Source: an uncultured Clostridia bacterium
Lineage (GTDB): Bacteria > Bacillota > Clostridia > Oscillospirales > Acutalibacteraceae
Length of the DNA: 64,000 nt
Direction: 5' to 3'
Assembly (NCBI GenBank): GCA_904420015.1
Contig: CAJFTS010000053.1
Span: forward strand, 1-64,000
Each line of letters begins with the position of its first letter. Positions within the stretch are counted from its first letter, which is position 1. This document shows positions 53,237 to 61,674 of this stretch, piece after piece. Below the pieces are notes generated by a model. It did no database searches. It was not told where the DNA came from and saw only the letters and a program-made list of their open reading frames with translations. Position numbers and translations under genes: made by a program.

Positions 53237-54160
53237 ATGCCCATTAAAATTCCGGATACGCTGCCGGCACGCAAGGTGCTGGAGGCGGAAAACATCTTCG
53301 TCATGTCGCGGGAACGGGCGGCCAAGCAGGATATCCGACCGCTTCGGATTCTGATTTTAAATATCATGCCCACCAAGATCGCTACGGAAACCCAGCTTCT
53401 CCGCCTGCTTGGAAATACGCCGCTGCAGGTGGAAATCGATTTGCTGCAAACCGCCACCCATACGCCGAAAAACGTCAGCGCCCAGCACCTGCTGGACTTT
53501 TACAAGGTGTTCGACGACGTGCGCGGCAACCGGTACGACGGCCTGATTATCACCGGCGCGCCGGTAGAAACCCTTGCTTTTGAAGAGGTGGACTATTGGC
53601 AGGAGCTGTGCGAGATTATGGAGTGGTCGAAAACCCATGTATTTTCCACCTTCCATATCTGCTGGGGAGGCCAGGCGGGGCTTTATTACCATTACGGAAT
53701 TGAAAAATACCCGCTCGCGCAAAAGGTTTCGGGGATCTTCCGGCACCGCGCCACGGGGACGCTCCATCCATTGGTGCGGGGATTTGACGAATACTTCTGG
53801 GCCCCCCATTCCCGTCATACCGAGGTGCGCCGGGAGGATATTTGCAAGCATCCGCAGCTGCAGATTCTGGCGGAATCGGCCGATGCGGGGGTTTACCTGA
53901 TCGCCACCGGGGACGGGCGGCAGATCTTTGTGATGGGCCATGCGGAATACGACCGGGAAACCCTGGCGAAAGAATATGAACGGGACGTAAAACGCGGGCT
54001 TAACCCCAGCCTGCCGCGCAACTATTTTGTACAAGACGATCCCCAGTCCATTCCGCCCATGATCTGGCGCAGCCATGCGAATCTTCTATTCTCCAACTGG
54101 CTAAACTATTTCGTATACCAGCGGACGCCTTTCGATCTAAACGAACTGGGCGGCAAATAA
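53237..54160 (+). CDS. metA: Homoserine O-acetyltransferase (MetA family)
   Basis: 307 residues. Activates homoserine for methionine synthesis. Nucleophile Cys142 in [12 protein letters not shown]. Residue 111 is Glu ([12 protein letters not shown]), which in this family specifies acetyl-CoA, while Gly specifies succinyl-CoA. The product is therefore predicted to be O-acetylhomoserine, as in B. cereus. ATG 53237 with GGGAGGG ahead. Monocistronic, with its own promoter and terminator; no other methionine genes nearby. Confidence 0.93.
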   Translation: MPIKIPDTLPARKVLEAENIFVMSRERAAKQDIRPLRILILNIMPTKIATETQLLRLLGNTPLQVEIDLLQTATHTPKNVSAQHLLDFYKVFDDVRGNRYDGLIITGAPVETLAFEEVDYWQELCEIMEWSKTHVFSTFHICWGGQAGLYYHYGIEKYPLAQKVSGIFRHRATGTLHPLVRGFDEYFWAPHSRHTEVRREDICKHPQLQILAESADAGVYLIATGDGRQIFVMGHAEYDRETLAKEYERDVKRGLNPSLPRNYFVQDDPQSIPPMIWRSHANLLFSNWLNYFVYQRTPFDLNELGGK

Positions 54161-54167
54161 GATACCG

Positions 54168-54208
54168 AAAACAGAGGCATAGCGGTAACGGCTATGCCTC
54201 TGTTTTTA
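54168..54208 (+). terminator. Terminator of metA
   Basis: Arms AAACAGAGGCATAGC / GCTATGCCTCTGTTT followed by TTATT, about 10 bases after the stop. Confidence 0.9.
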
Positions 54209-54330
54209 TTCATTTCGGTTTAGCGGGGGCTGCCGAAGGGAGCCGGTAAAGGGACGACGGAAACGGCAGGAAAACAGCCGCACCTTCCGCCAGGGGGCCA
54301 ACGGTGCAAAACGAAATTCCCGGCCCAAAA

Positions 54331-55293
54331 TCAGTCCCCATCCCGAAGGAAGGGAAACACCAGACCTTGGTTCTCCTCTTCAAAAATGTTGTCCGGATTT
54401 ACTAAAATATAGTTGGCGGAGATCCATTTCTCTACCGGCTTTCCCTCCAGACACCGCACAGCGGCATCTACGCTGAGGTAGCCCATCGCAAAGGGATTTT
54501 GTACAACTGCTTCCCGGATAAGCCCCTCCTCCAAATAGGTGACCTCCTGAGTGGAACCATAAAAGCCGAGCAATGGAAGGCTGCTGGAAAGAGCCTTAAC
54601 GGCCTGCGCCGCACCCAGCGAGGTTTCCATGCTCAATGAAACCACCACGTCCACATCGCCGATTTCCAAATGCTCCTTCATCCGCTGATAGGCCTGCACC
54701 CCGTCGTCACAGGTTTCCGTCCAGGATACCTCAATCCCTCCCAGCTCTTTGATCGCCTGCTCAAACCCGGCCCGTCTCTGTTCCACTGCGGCGGCGTTTT
54801 CCCGCCCGGTCAGCAAACCCACCCGGGTGTTTTTGGGGGTACGGCGATAGGCATCCAAATGCATTCCAAGCTCCCGCCCTGCTGCAAAATGGTCGGTCCC
54901 GGTACTGCAAGCATAGAGCGAATCGTTCTCCGCCGCATCGACCGCGACCATCACCACCCCCGCCCGCTTCGCCCGCTCAACCGCCTGGTGCAGCTTCTCA
55001 TTTTTACTGTCCGCCAAAACGATGGCGTCGATGCCCTTCTCTACCGCCTCGTCAATCCATTTCACCCGTCGGGAACAATCCTCGTCCTTCTCCGGCTCAT
55101 AATATTGAATTTCCACGTTGTTTTGGCGGCCTGCCGTCAGCGCGCCGCTGCGGACCACCCGATAAAAATCGGCGTTGCCCGGCCGGGCGATGACAAAGAT
55201 CCGGTAGGGCTGCGACTGCGCCTTGCAGGAGGGCAGGGACAGGCACAGCACCAACGCCAGCAAAAGGAGCCAAATCCGTTTTCCTACTCCCAT
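54331..55293 (-). CDS. Sugar-binding lipoprotein (periplasmic binding protein family 4)
   Basis: 320 residues. Signal with lipobox LPSC (about Cys22), then a ribose-binding-type fold: YRIFVIARPGNADFYRVVRSGALTAG, ADSKNEKLHQAVERAKRAGVVMVAVDAA, RVGLLTGRENAAAVEQRRAGF. It follows the sensor kinase by 17 bases on the same strand, with no permease or ATPase gene beside it. This suggests it acts with the kinase as an extracellular sugar sensor rather than only in transport. ATG 55293 with GGGAGG; the long upstream open frame is spurious. Confidence 0.85.
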   Translation of the reverse strand: MGVGKRIWLLLLALVLCLSLPSCKAQSQPYRIFVIARPGNADFYRVVRSGALTAGRQNNVEIQYYEPEKDEDCSRRVKWIDEAVEKGIDAIVLADSKNEKLHQAVERAKRAGVVMVAVDAAENDSLYACSTGTDHFAAGRELGMHLDAYRRTPKNTRVGLLTGRENAAAVEQRRAGFEQAIKELGGIEVSWTETCDDGVQAYQRMKEHLEIGDVDVVVSLSMETSLGAAQAVKALSSSLPLLGFYGSTQEVTYLEEGLIREAVVQNPFAMGYLSVDAAVRCLEGKPVEKWISANYILVNPDNIFEEENQGLVFPFLRDGD

Positions 55294-55310
55294 CGACCCT
55301 TTCCTCCCTT

Positions 55311-57065
55311 TTAAAGCTGGCCCGGAAGCCAAATCCGTACCGTGGTTCCTTCCCCCGGACGGCTGATAAATTGCAGCCCGTATTCTTCTCCGCAGCACAG
55401 CCGGATGCGTTCGTTTACATTCTTCACGCCGATTCCCGACGCTTTTTCCGGGTTGGCCTGCAAAATCGACCGGAGTTTCTCTTCCTCCATCCCCACGCCG
55501 TTGTCGGCCACCTGCATCAGAATGCGGTCTCCCTCCCGGCTGACGCAAATCCGGATGTGACCGGCCCCTTCCATCGGTTCAATGCCGTGGCTGATGGCGT
55601 TTTCGATCAGCGGCTGCAACACAATCCGCACCGTCCGGCAGTGCAGAAGGTCCTCGTCGGCTTGAATGGAAAAATCGAACCGGTCCCCATAGCGGATCTT
55701 CTGTATAATCAAATAGTTTTGGGCATGGTTAAGCTCCTCTTTCACCGTCACAAACGGGTCGCCCCGGCTGATGGTGATACGAAGCAGGCTTGCCAGAGAG
55801 GTGACCATGGTCACCACCTCCTCCTTCTCGCCCGTCTCCGCCAGCCAGACGATGGAATCGAGGGTGTTGTACAAAAAATGGGGGTTGATCTGCGCCTGTA
55901 AAGCGCGGATTTCGCTCTTGCGCAGCCGGTCCTTTTCCTCGATCACCTCATCCATCAGGCTGCAAATCTTCTCAATCATGGCGTTAAACGATTTGCTCAG
56001 CTCCCGAATCTCATATGCGCCCCGTTCCGGCGCGCGAATGGTCAGCACCCCGTTTTCCACCCGCCGCATCAGCCTTTGCAGCCGGCGGATGGGGCTTGCC
56101 ACAAACCCCGCCACCTGAATGGAAATGAAGAAAACAAACACCACGGCAAAGACCGCCATGATGCCGGTGAACATCCACAGCTCCTGCCCGGTGGCAAGGG
56201 CCTCGGACATGCTCGTCACACTGACGATTTTCCAATCGGAGAAATCCACCGAGCAGACGTTGACCGCATAATCCACGCCGTCGCGCTTTCGGACATAGCC
56301 GCCGTCCTCCCTTCCATCCGCCAGGTGAAGGTCCTCGTCGTTCATACCTGAATAGATCATCTGCTGCTTGGGATGGTAGATCATTTCGCCGTTGGAATTG
56401 ATTAAAAACAGATAGCCCGACCGGCCCAAATCCACTTGGCTGCAAATGCGTTGAAAGGAATTAAAATTCATATCCACCAGCAGCACGGCGCTGTGAAACT
56501 CTCCCGCCTGCATCCAGCGGATTTCCCGGCTGTAGGTGATGACCCAGTCGTGCTCTCCGACAAACAAATCCTGTACATGGGGCGCGGAAAAGCAGGGGGC
56601 CTGCTGCGCCGCCAACGCCTGCTCAAACCATTTCTTCCCTGAGAAGTCGTCGTATTTGGGCGCCAGATCGGTCGACGACGTGCGCATACGGCCGGTGACG
56701 GCAAATTCCGCCACCGTCTCCACGTCAGTACGCAGGTGGTGGGTAATATGGAACACCTCCTGCTCCTTTTCGCTGCCCTGCCGGGTGGACAGGATCTCTT
56801 CAATCAGGATGGAGGTGTTGTGCATTTCCTCAAGGTATCGCTCCAAATTTTCCGACACCTGGCCGATCAGCTGTTGGTTGGCATTCAGGGTGGTTTCCCG
56901 CAGGGTGGTGCTGAACCGCACATAAAGCCCGGTCGCCAAAATCAGGATGGTCAACAGGGCGATAAAGGTGGTGCAAAAGGTGATGACCGCCTGAAAGCCT
57001 CTGGGGCGAAAGGTAAAGGTCAGCGTCTCTTTGATCTTTTCCCATCCGATGTGCGCCCGCTTCAT
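55311..57065 (-). CDS. Sensor histidine kinase, YesM/LytS type
   Basis: 584 residues. Membrane span about 26-50, a dCache-like extracellular sensor (about 55-285), a second span about 290-315 (MFTGIMAVFAVVFVFFISIQVAGF), a HAMP (about 315-370), the His_kinase domain with the phospho-acceptor segment INPHFLYNTLDSIVWL (His about 396), and an HATPase domain with PLIENAISHGIEP and DNGVGM. The second ATG (57065) has the right SD spacing. Pairs with the AraC-type regulator encoded 31 bases upstream. Confidence 0.93.
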   Translation of the reverse strand: MKRAHIGWEKIKETLTFTFRPRGFQAVITFCTTFIALLTILILATGLYVRFSTTLRETTLNANQQLIGQVSENLERYLEEMHNTSILIEEILSTRQGSEKEQEVFHITHHLRTDVETVAEFAVTGRMRTSSTDLAPKYDDFSGKKWFEQALAAQQAPCFSAPHVQDLFVGEHDWVITYSREIRWMQAGEFHSAVLLVDMNFNSFQRICSQVDLGRSGYLFLINSNGEMIYHPKQQMIYSGMNDEDLHLADGREDGGYVRKRDGVDYAVNVCSVDFSDWKIVSVTSMSEALATGQELWMFTGIMAVFAVVFVFFISIQVAGFVASPIRRLQRLMRRVENGVLTIRAPERGAYEIRELSKSFNAMIEKICSLMDEVIEEKDRLRKSEIRALQAQINPHFLYNTLDSIVWLAETGEKEEVVTMVTSLASLLRITISRGDPFVTVKEELNHAQNYLIIQKIRYGDRFDFSIQADEDLLHCRTVRIVLQPLIENAISHGIEPMEGAGHIRICVSREGDRILMQVADNGVGMEEEKLRSILQANPEKASGIGVKNVNERIRLCCGEEYGLQFISRPGEGTTVRIWLPGQL

Positions 57066-57096
57066 ATCCATCCCCCCTTCCAGCCGTCCTTTTTCC

Positions 57097-58707
57097 TCAA
57101 TTGATTTGGTGCTTTTTGCGGTATTCGCTGGGCGTCACGCCGTAGTACTTTTTAAAACAGAAGCTGAAATACCGGGGATCGGAAAAGCCGGTGCGCTCGG
57201 ATATCTCAAAGTTCTTCATGGACGTCTCCACCAGCAAACGATGGGCCGCCTCCATGCGGGTCTGCATCAGATAAGTGCCGAAGGTGGTGCCGGTGTTCTT
57301 TTTGAAGATATAGGTAAAGTAGCTGGGGCTGATAAAGAGATGGTTGCTGATGGTGGTCAGCGTCAGATCGGTGTCCGAGTAATTGAGTTTGATGTATTCC
57401 TTTGCCTGCTCGACAATATGCTGGTTGTTTTCCTGGCGGCCGGCGGAAAGCTCCCTCGCCTTATCCAGGCAAAACTGCAGCATCCGGTCACACAGCCCTT
57501 GTACCGACTGGATGGACAAAATCCGGTCCATCTCCTCCTCGTCCAGAGAGAAGGGCTGGTCGTCCGACAGGGCGAATTCCCGCAGCAGGATCACCATCCG
57601 TACAATGGTCGCGCCCTTGACGACGGAAACGGAGGTCCCTCTCTTGACATAGCCGGTATACAGCTGTGGAATGATCTTTTGGATTTCGCTTTCGTCGTTG
57701 GAACGGATGGCCGCCACCAGGCTTGCCTCCAGCTTTTCCGTTTTTTCCGGCTCCGGCCGGCCCGGCTCCAGATCCTCCACACAGATGACCTGGTTGGGGC
57801 CCAGGGAAATCCGGTATTCCAGAGCATTGACCGCCCTTTGGTAGGAACCCTTGATCTGATCGATCGACTCGCATACCGTCCCTACGCCGACGGTGACGGT
57901 GAAATTCAAATACTTTTCTATGCTCCAGCGGATTTCCTCCGCCGCATCCAACGCCTCGTTTTTCAGGCGAAACATACTTTCGCTGCGGGCGCATCCGAGA
58001 ACGGCGATCCGCTCTCCCTGCAAAAAGCAAACGCCCAGCTTGCGGGCATGGACGATTTCCTCGGTAATATTGAGCACCGCATACCGGTTGAGCTCCTTAT
58101 CTTGGTCGGAACAGCCTTCTTTCCCTTCCGATTCCCTGTCCGCACTAACGGCCAAAGCCAAAAAGCGGCTTGCGGCGAGTTCATCCACCTGATAAAAGTC
58201 CCGCCGGCATTCCGCCTCCTCCCTTGTAACGTCCTCGCTTACCAGCCAATTAAAAAAGGTGTTGCGCAGCAAGGGGAGCTCCCGCTTGAGGGAGTCCCGC
58301 AGCCGCTCCATTCCCTGCCTGTTCGTTCGCTCCTCATCCAGCTGCTCTTTGAGCTTTTGCAGGGTCTTGGTCATATCTGCGGCGGAAACGGGCTTGAGGA
58401 TATACTCGCTGACGTTTAAATCAACGGCGGACTTGGCATAGGAAAAATCGTCAAACCCGGTGACGAACAGAATCTTGACGTCCTTATATTTCTGCCGGAC
58501 CCGGCGGGACATCTCAATACCGTCGAGCACCGGCATCTTAATATCGGTAATGATGACATCGGGGCAATCGGTTTCCACCAGCTCGAGCACTTCCATACCG
58601 TTTTCGCAAAAGCCCATAACCGTAAAGCCGCACTGCTCCCAATTGATGATCTTTCGCATTCCTTCCCGCACGATGCGTTCATCGTCGGCAAAAATCAATT
58701 TATACAT
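57097..58707 (-). CDS. Response regulator, YesN type (receiver + AraC HTH)
   Basis: 536 residues. Receiver domain at 1-125 with phospho-acceptor Asp55 (ITDIKMPVLDG) and the conserved Lys near 104 (YILKPV). A long middle region of unknown fold (about 130-425) follows, then a C-terminal AraC DNA-binding domain with SPSYFTYIFKKNTG and ISERTGFSDPRYFSFCFKKYYGVTPSEYR. ATG 58707 with AGGAGAGG. First gene of the three-gene sensor unit. Confidence 0.93.
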   Translation of the reverse strand: MYKLIFADDERIVREGMRKIINWEQCGFTVMGFCENGMEVLELVETDCPDVIITDIKMPVLDGIEMSRRVRQKYKDVKILFVTGFDDFSYAKSAVDLNVSEYILKPVSAADMTKTLQKLKEQLDEERTNRQGMERLRDSLKRELPLLRNTFFNWLVSEDVTREEAECRRDFYQVDELAASRFLALAVSADRESEGKEGCSDQDKELNRYAVLNITEEIVHARKLGVCFLQGERIAVLGCARSESMFRLKNEALDAAEEIRWSIEKYLNFTVTVGVGTVCESIDQIKGSYQRAVNALEYRISLGPNQVICVEDLEPGRPEPEKTEKLEASLVAAIRSNDESEIQKIIPQLYTGYVKRGTSVSVVKGATIVRMVILLREFALSDDQPFSLDEEEMDRILSIQSVQGLCDRMLQFCLDKARELSAGRQENNQHIVEQAKEYIKLNYSDTDLTLTTISNHLFISPSYFTYIFKKNTGTTFGTYLMQTRMEAAHRLLVETSMKNFEISERTGFSDPRYFSFCFKKYYGVTPSEYRKKHQIN

Positions 58708-58740
58708 AACCGCCTCTCCTTTGTCGTGGCGTACCAACGC

Positions 58741-58782
58741 AAAAAATATGCGATACTATCGTACAATAGTATCGCATATTTT
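58741..58782. terminator. Long perfect palindrome after spoIIR
   Basis: 17-base perfect arms AAAATATGCGATACTAT / ATAGTATCGCATATTTT around CGTACA, with A/T runs outside. On the minus strand it reads as a terminator for spoIIR. Its low GC and position 34 bases before the response-regulator start also fit an operator. Confidence 0.75.
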
Positions 58783-58840
58783 GTGATTCATTACAAGTAT
58801 GTTCCCGTCTTTGCCTATGGTTTGGTGTAGTTTGCAGCGG

Positions 58841-59449
58841 TTAGGCAAACCAGCTCTCTATGGTAGCCTTGATCTGCTCAAACCATTCCACCACTTTAAA
58901 CTTAATTTCATATTTGACGCCGCCTTCGACGATATCCATCTGGCTGGCGTTGAGCACGTCGGCGAGCTGCTTGTGATCCTGGGCCACCGGCAGACAGAGA
59001 GGTGGGAACATCACGCACCACCAGTTTTGCCCTTCCCCAGTGCCGATCAGCACCCGCACCGCGTCGTAATCCCCGGCGGGCATGGTGATGGAGTCGTACT
59101 GTCTGGTCGAAAAGTACATATGCGTCAGCTCCACCTGAACCGGATAATCATACCCCTGCCTTCGGATTTCGTCCTCAGCGGCGGCCTGCAAATCGGGCAG
59201 CCATTCCTGGGCCCTTTCCATGGTTTCCTGTTTGTTTTCCATATGTTCAAATAGGCCGGCGGACTCCTGCAAAATCCGGTCGCGCACCTGAAGCTTGAGC
59301 GCCTGATCCTCCTCGCTGTCGGAGTTGGCCAATACGTGGATGCGCAGGATGTCCTCGCGAATTTGCGCGCAGTCTCCGGCAAAGCCGGACATGCTGACGG
59401 TCGCGGCCACAATCGCGCCGATGAGCAGCGCGGCAATGAGTTTACGCAT
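58841..59449 (-). CDS. spoIIR: Stage II sporulation protein R (SpoIIR)
   Basis: 202 residues. A forespore-secreted signal that triggers SpoIIGA to process pro-sigma-E in the mother cell. N-terminal hydrophobic export signal (about 4-23), then the family block ILRIHVLANSDSEEDQALKLQVRDRIL and, near the end, GTGEGQNWWCVMFPPLC. RBS GGGCGGGA. Expected to be driven by sigma-F; no clear sigma-F promoter was identified. Confidence 0.95.
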   Translation of the reverse strand: MRKLIAALLIGAIVAATVSMSGFAGDCAQIREDILRIHVLANSDSEEDQALKLQVRDRILQESAGLFEHMENKQETMERAQEWLPDLQAAAEDEIRRQGYDYPVQVELTHMYFSTRQYDSITMPAGDYDAVRVLIGTGEGQNWWCVMFPPLCLPVAQDHKQLADVLNASQMDIVEGGVKYEIKFKVVEWFEQIKATIESWFA

Positions 59450-59739
59450 TCGGTATCCCGCCCTTTCCTTGTTTCGCTACTTGCAGTATGGGCGGGGAAA
59501 CGGGGTTTATTCAGGAAAGGACCAAAGAAATGGAAAATATTTCTGGAGTCATTTATCCATATTACCGGACCGGCTTTGTCTCGAACTTGCACGGATTGTA
59601 TTTCGGCGGCAGGAAACCCGGCGGCAAAAAAACACCCGCCAAAAACCGGTCCCCCATGCCGGCGGCTTTGGGCGGCGCCGGAAAACAAAGCGCCCGGGAA
59701 CAGGGCGAAACAATCCGTCCCTTTCCCGGGCTTACTTCC
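59450..59739. other. spoIIR upstream spacer
   Basis: 290 bases without a credible gene. Must hold the spoIIR promoter, but no confident match was found. A GGGCGC...GCGCCCGGGA inverted repeat with AAACA/TGTTT-type flanks near 59668-59700 may be a terminator for the pentapeptide gene. Confidence 0.45.
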
Positions 59740-60405
59740 TCATCGGATGACGAGTCCCATTAATTTTGCAAGGCCCGCCGCTTGATAGGCAGTTACAACC
59801 GCGCCCTTGAGCTCACTAAGGCTGCTGGATACCTGCATGCCTTCGATGGTGCATGAAGTAAAATCCAAACCGGCCAAAGGCGTCTTAAAAAAGCTTGCGC
59901 CGGTAAAATCCGTTTCCTCCATCACAAGCCGGCGCAGCTCACATGCAGAGAGGCTGGCGCAATCCAATTTGCATCCCTTCAGATGCAGGCGGTCACCCTT
60001 GGCCCCATCGAAGTTTGCAAAGGAAAAGGCGCTGCGCTCCATGGTCACCTGCCGCAACCGGCTTTCGGAAAAAACGGCGCCGACCCCTTTGCAGGAGACA
60101 AAGGCGGTGCGCAGGAAATAAGCGTCGGTAAAGACGCAGTTGGACAGATCGCACCCTTGCACGAGCACATCGGTAAAGTCGGCCCCCTCCAAACGGCAGC
60201 CGAGGAGACGGCATCCCTCCAGCACCACGCCGGAAAGGGACAGCCCCGACAGATCCGCTCCCGTCAGCACGGCACCCTTGACCCGCCGGGCGGTTACCGG
60301 CCGTTCCTCCCTTTTGCAGAGGGCGGCAAGGGCGGCGAAATCCGGCTCCAGTAAAAGCGCCCCGGGAGCGGGAACCCGGGGCGGTTCGGGCAACTTTTTC
60401 TCCAT
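59740..60405 (-). CDS. Pentapeptide-repeat protein
   Basis: 221 residues. From about 45 to 195, tandem A(D/N)LXX-type repeats: GADLSGLSLSGVVLEGCRLLGCRLEGADFTDV, then CDLSNC, SFANFDGA and ETDFTGASFF, forming a quadrilateral beta-helix. Some family members mimic DNA and protect gyrase, but most are of unknown function. The cysteine-rich inner rungs are notable. ATG 60405 immediately follows the stop of the YjbR gene, with GAGGAGGGG ahead, so the two are coupled. Confidence 0.88.
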   Translation of the reverse strand: MEKKLPEPPRVPAPGALLLEPDFAALAALCKREERPVTARRVKGAVLTGADLSGLSLSGVVLEGCRLLGCRLEGADFTDVLVQGCDLSNCVFTDAYFLRTAFVSCKGVGAVFSESRLRQVTMERSAFSFANFDGAKGDRLHLKGCKLDCASLSACELRRLVMEETDFTGASFFKTPLAGLDFTSCTIEGMQVSSSLSELKGAVVTAYQAAGLAKLMGLVIR

Positions 60406-60406
60406 C

Positions 60407-60766
60407 TTACCCCTCCTCGATTTCCCGCTGCACCCGTTTGGGCAGGCTAAAAAACACCGCAGCGTATGCCTGATCGACCATTTCGCGCACCACGCCGTCA
60501 GGCACCTCCCCCTCCAGATAGAGGGAGCTCCCATGCTCCTTATTCATATAATAGCCGGGGACGATATCCGCATACTGCTCCCGCAAAAAGCGGCCCCAGT
60601 CAGGCGGAAGCTTGAGGGTGACGATGGGCTTGCCCTCCTTGTCCCCGCCCTGCATGGCGAACATCCTTCCGCCCACCTGGCAGCGGGTGGCTTCCCACTC
60701 TTCCTTATAATCCTTCGTCACCCCTTTTTTCAAAAGGCAGTAGGCGTCAAGCCATGGATACGGCAC
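60407..60766 (-). CDS. MmcQ/YjbR-family protein
   Basis: 119 residues, the full length of the family: YPWLDAYCLLKKGVTKDYKEEW at the start, then RMFAM, PIVTLKLPPDWGRFLREQYADIVPGYYMNKEHGSSLYLEG. The fold is CyaY-like, often described as DNA-binding but with poorly known function. GTG start with GGGGGGA. Lies 15 bases after ispE and directly before the pentapeptide gene. Confidence 0.85.
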   Translation of the reverse strand: MPYPWLDAYCLLKKGVTKDYKEEWEATRCQVGGRMFAMQGGDKEGKPIVTLKLPPDWGRFLREQYADIVPGYYMNKEHGSSLYLEGEVPDGVVREMVDQAYAAVFFSLPKRVQREIEEG

Positions 60767-60781
60767 CGGTTATCCCCCCTC

Positions 60782-61651
60782 TCAATCGTCCACCACGCAG
60801 CCGTGGGAAACCGGCTGGGTCACAAAGACCCGTTCGTATTCCGCCCGCAGCACCCCTGCGCAATGCTCGGCCTCCCCTTTGTCGGCAAACAGGCCGAACA
60901 CCGTCGAGCCGGTACCCGTCATACAAGCGCCCGCAGCGCCGTTGTCCAGCAAGACCTGCCGGATATGGACCACATCGGGCAGGGCCACCACCTGTTCGAA
61001 CACGTTAAACAGATGCCTTCCCAATTCCTCCACCCCTTCATACAGCGCCAGCGCCGTGCGGTCGAAATCGGGGTGCTGCGGCTCCTCAAGGCGGTCGAAG
61101 GCGGCATAGGCACCTGCGGTGGATACCCCTTGCGGGGGGCGGGCTAAGACAATGGTACACGCGGGCATGGGAGGCATGGGCGACAGGAGGGTTCCCGTCC
61201 CCTCGGCCACCATAGTCCCCCCTTGCAGGCAGAAGGGGACGTCCGAGCCGATCCGCCCGCCGAAATCGCACAGCCGGTCCATGGTATAAGGACGGCCGGC
61301 CAGCTCATTGAGGCCGAAGAGCACCCCGGCCGCGTCCGCGCTGCCGCCGGCCAGTCCCGCCATCATCGGAATCCGCTTTTTGATTTTGATGGAAACCCCG
61401 TCCGAAAAGGCGGGCGTCTCTTTAAGAAAAAGCGCCGCCGCCCGATAGGCGGTATTCTCCTGCTCCGGGACCTCCTCGAGGCCCGGACAGCTCAGCGCAA
61501 TCCCCGGCTCCCGCCTGACTTTGACGGAAACCGTATCGCACAGGTCCACCGCCTGCATCAGCATCTTCACCAGGTGGAACCCGTCGTCCCGTTTTCCTAA
61601 AATGTCCAGCGCCAGGTTGATTTTTGCCGGCGCAGCTATCGTTACTCGCAC
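60782..61651 (-). CDS. ispE: 4-diphosphocytidyl-2-C-methyl-D-erythritol kinase
   Basis: 289 residues. GHMP kinase of the MEP isoprenoid pathway, supplying precursors for undecaprenyl phosphate used by mraY and murG. Motifs: IAAPAKINLALDILGKRDDG at the N-terminus, the ATP loop PMMAGLAGGSADAAGVLFG, and C-terminal GAAGACMTGTGSTVFG. The GTG at 61651 fits the family N-terminus; GGAGG lies 14 bases ahead, somewhat far, and a GTG five codons earlier overlaps it. Follows the DUF362 gene within 24 bases. Confidence 0.93.
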   Translation of the reverse strand: MRVTIAAPAKINLALDILGKRDDGFHLVKMLMQAVDLCDTVSVKVRREPGIALSCPGLEEVPEQENTAYRAAALFLKETPAFSDGVSIKIKKRIPMMAGLAGGSADAAGVLFGLNELAGRPYTMDRLCDFGGRIGSDVPFCLQGGTMVAEGTGTLLSPMPPMPACTIVLARPPQGVSTAGAYAAFDRLEEPQHPDFDRTALALYEGVEELGRHLFNVFEQVVALPDVVHIRQVLLDNGAAGACMTGTGSTVFGLFADKGEAEHCAGVLRAEYERVFVTQPVSHGCVVDD

Positions 61652-61674
61652 GTTCTTTTTCGGCACCTCCGTGG

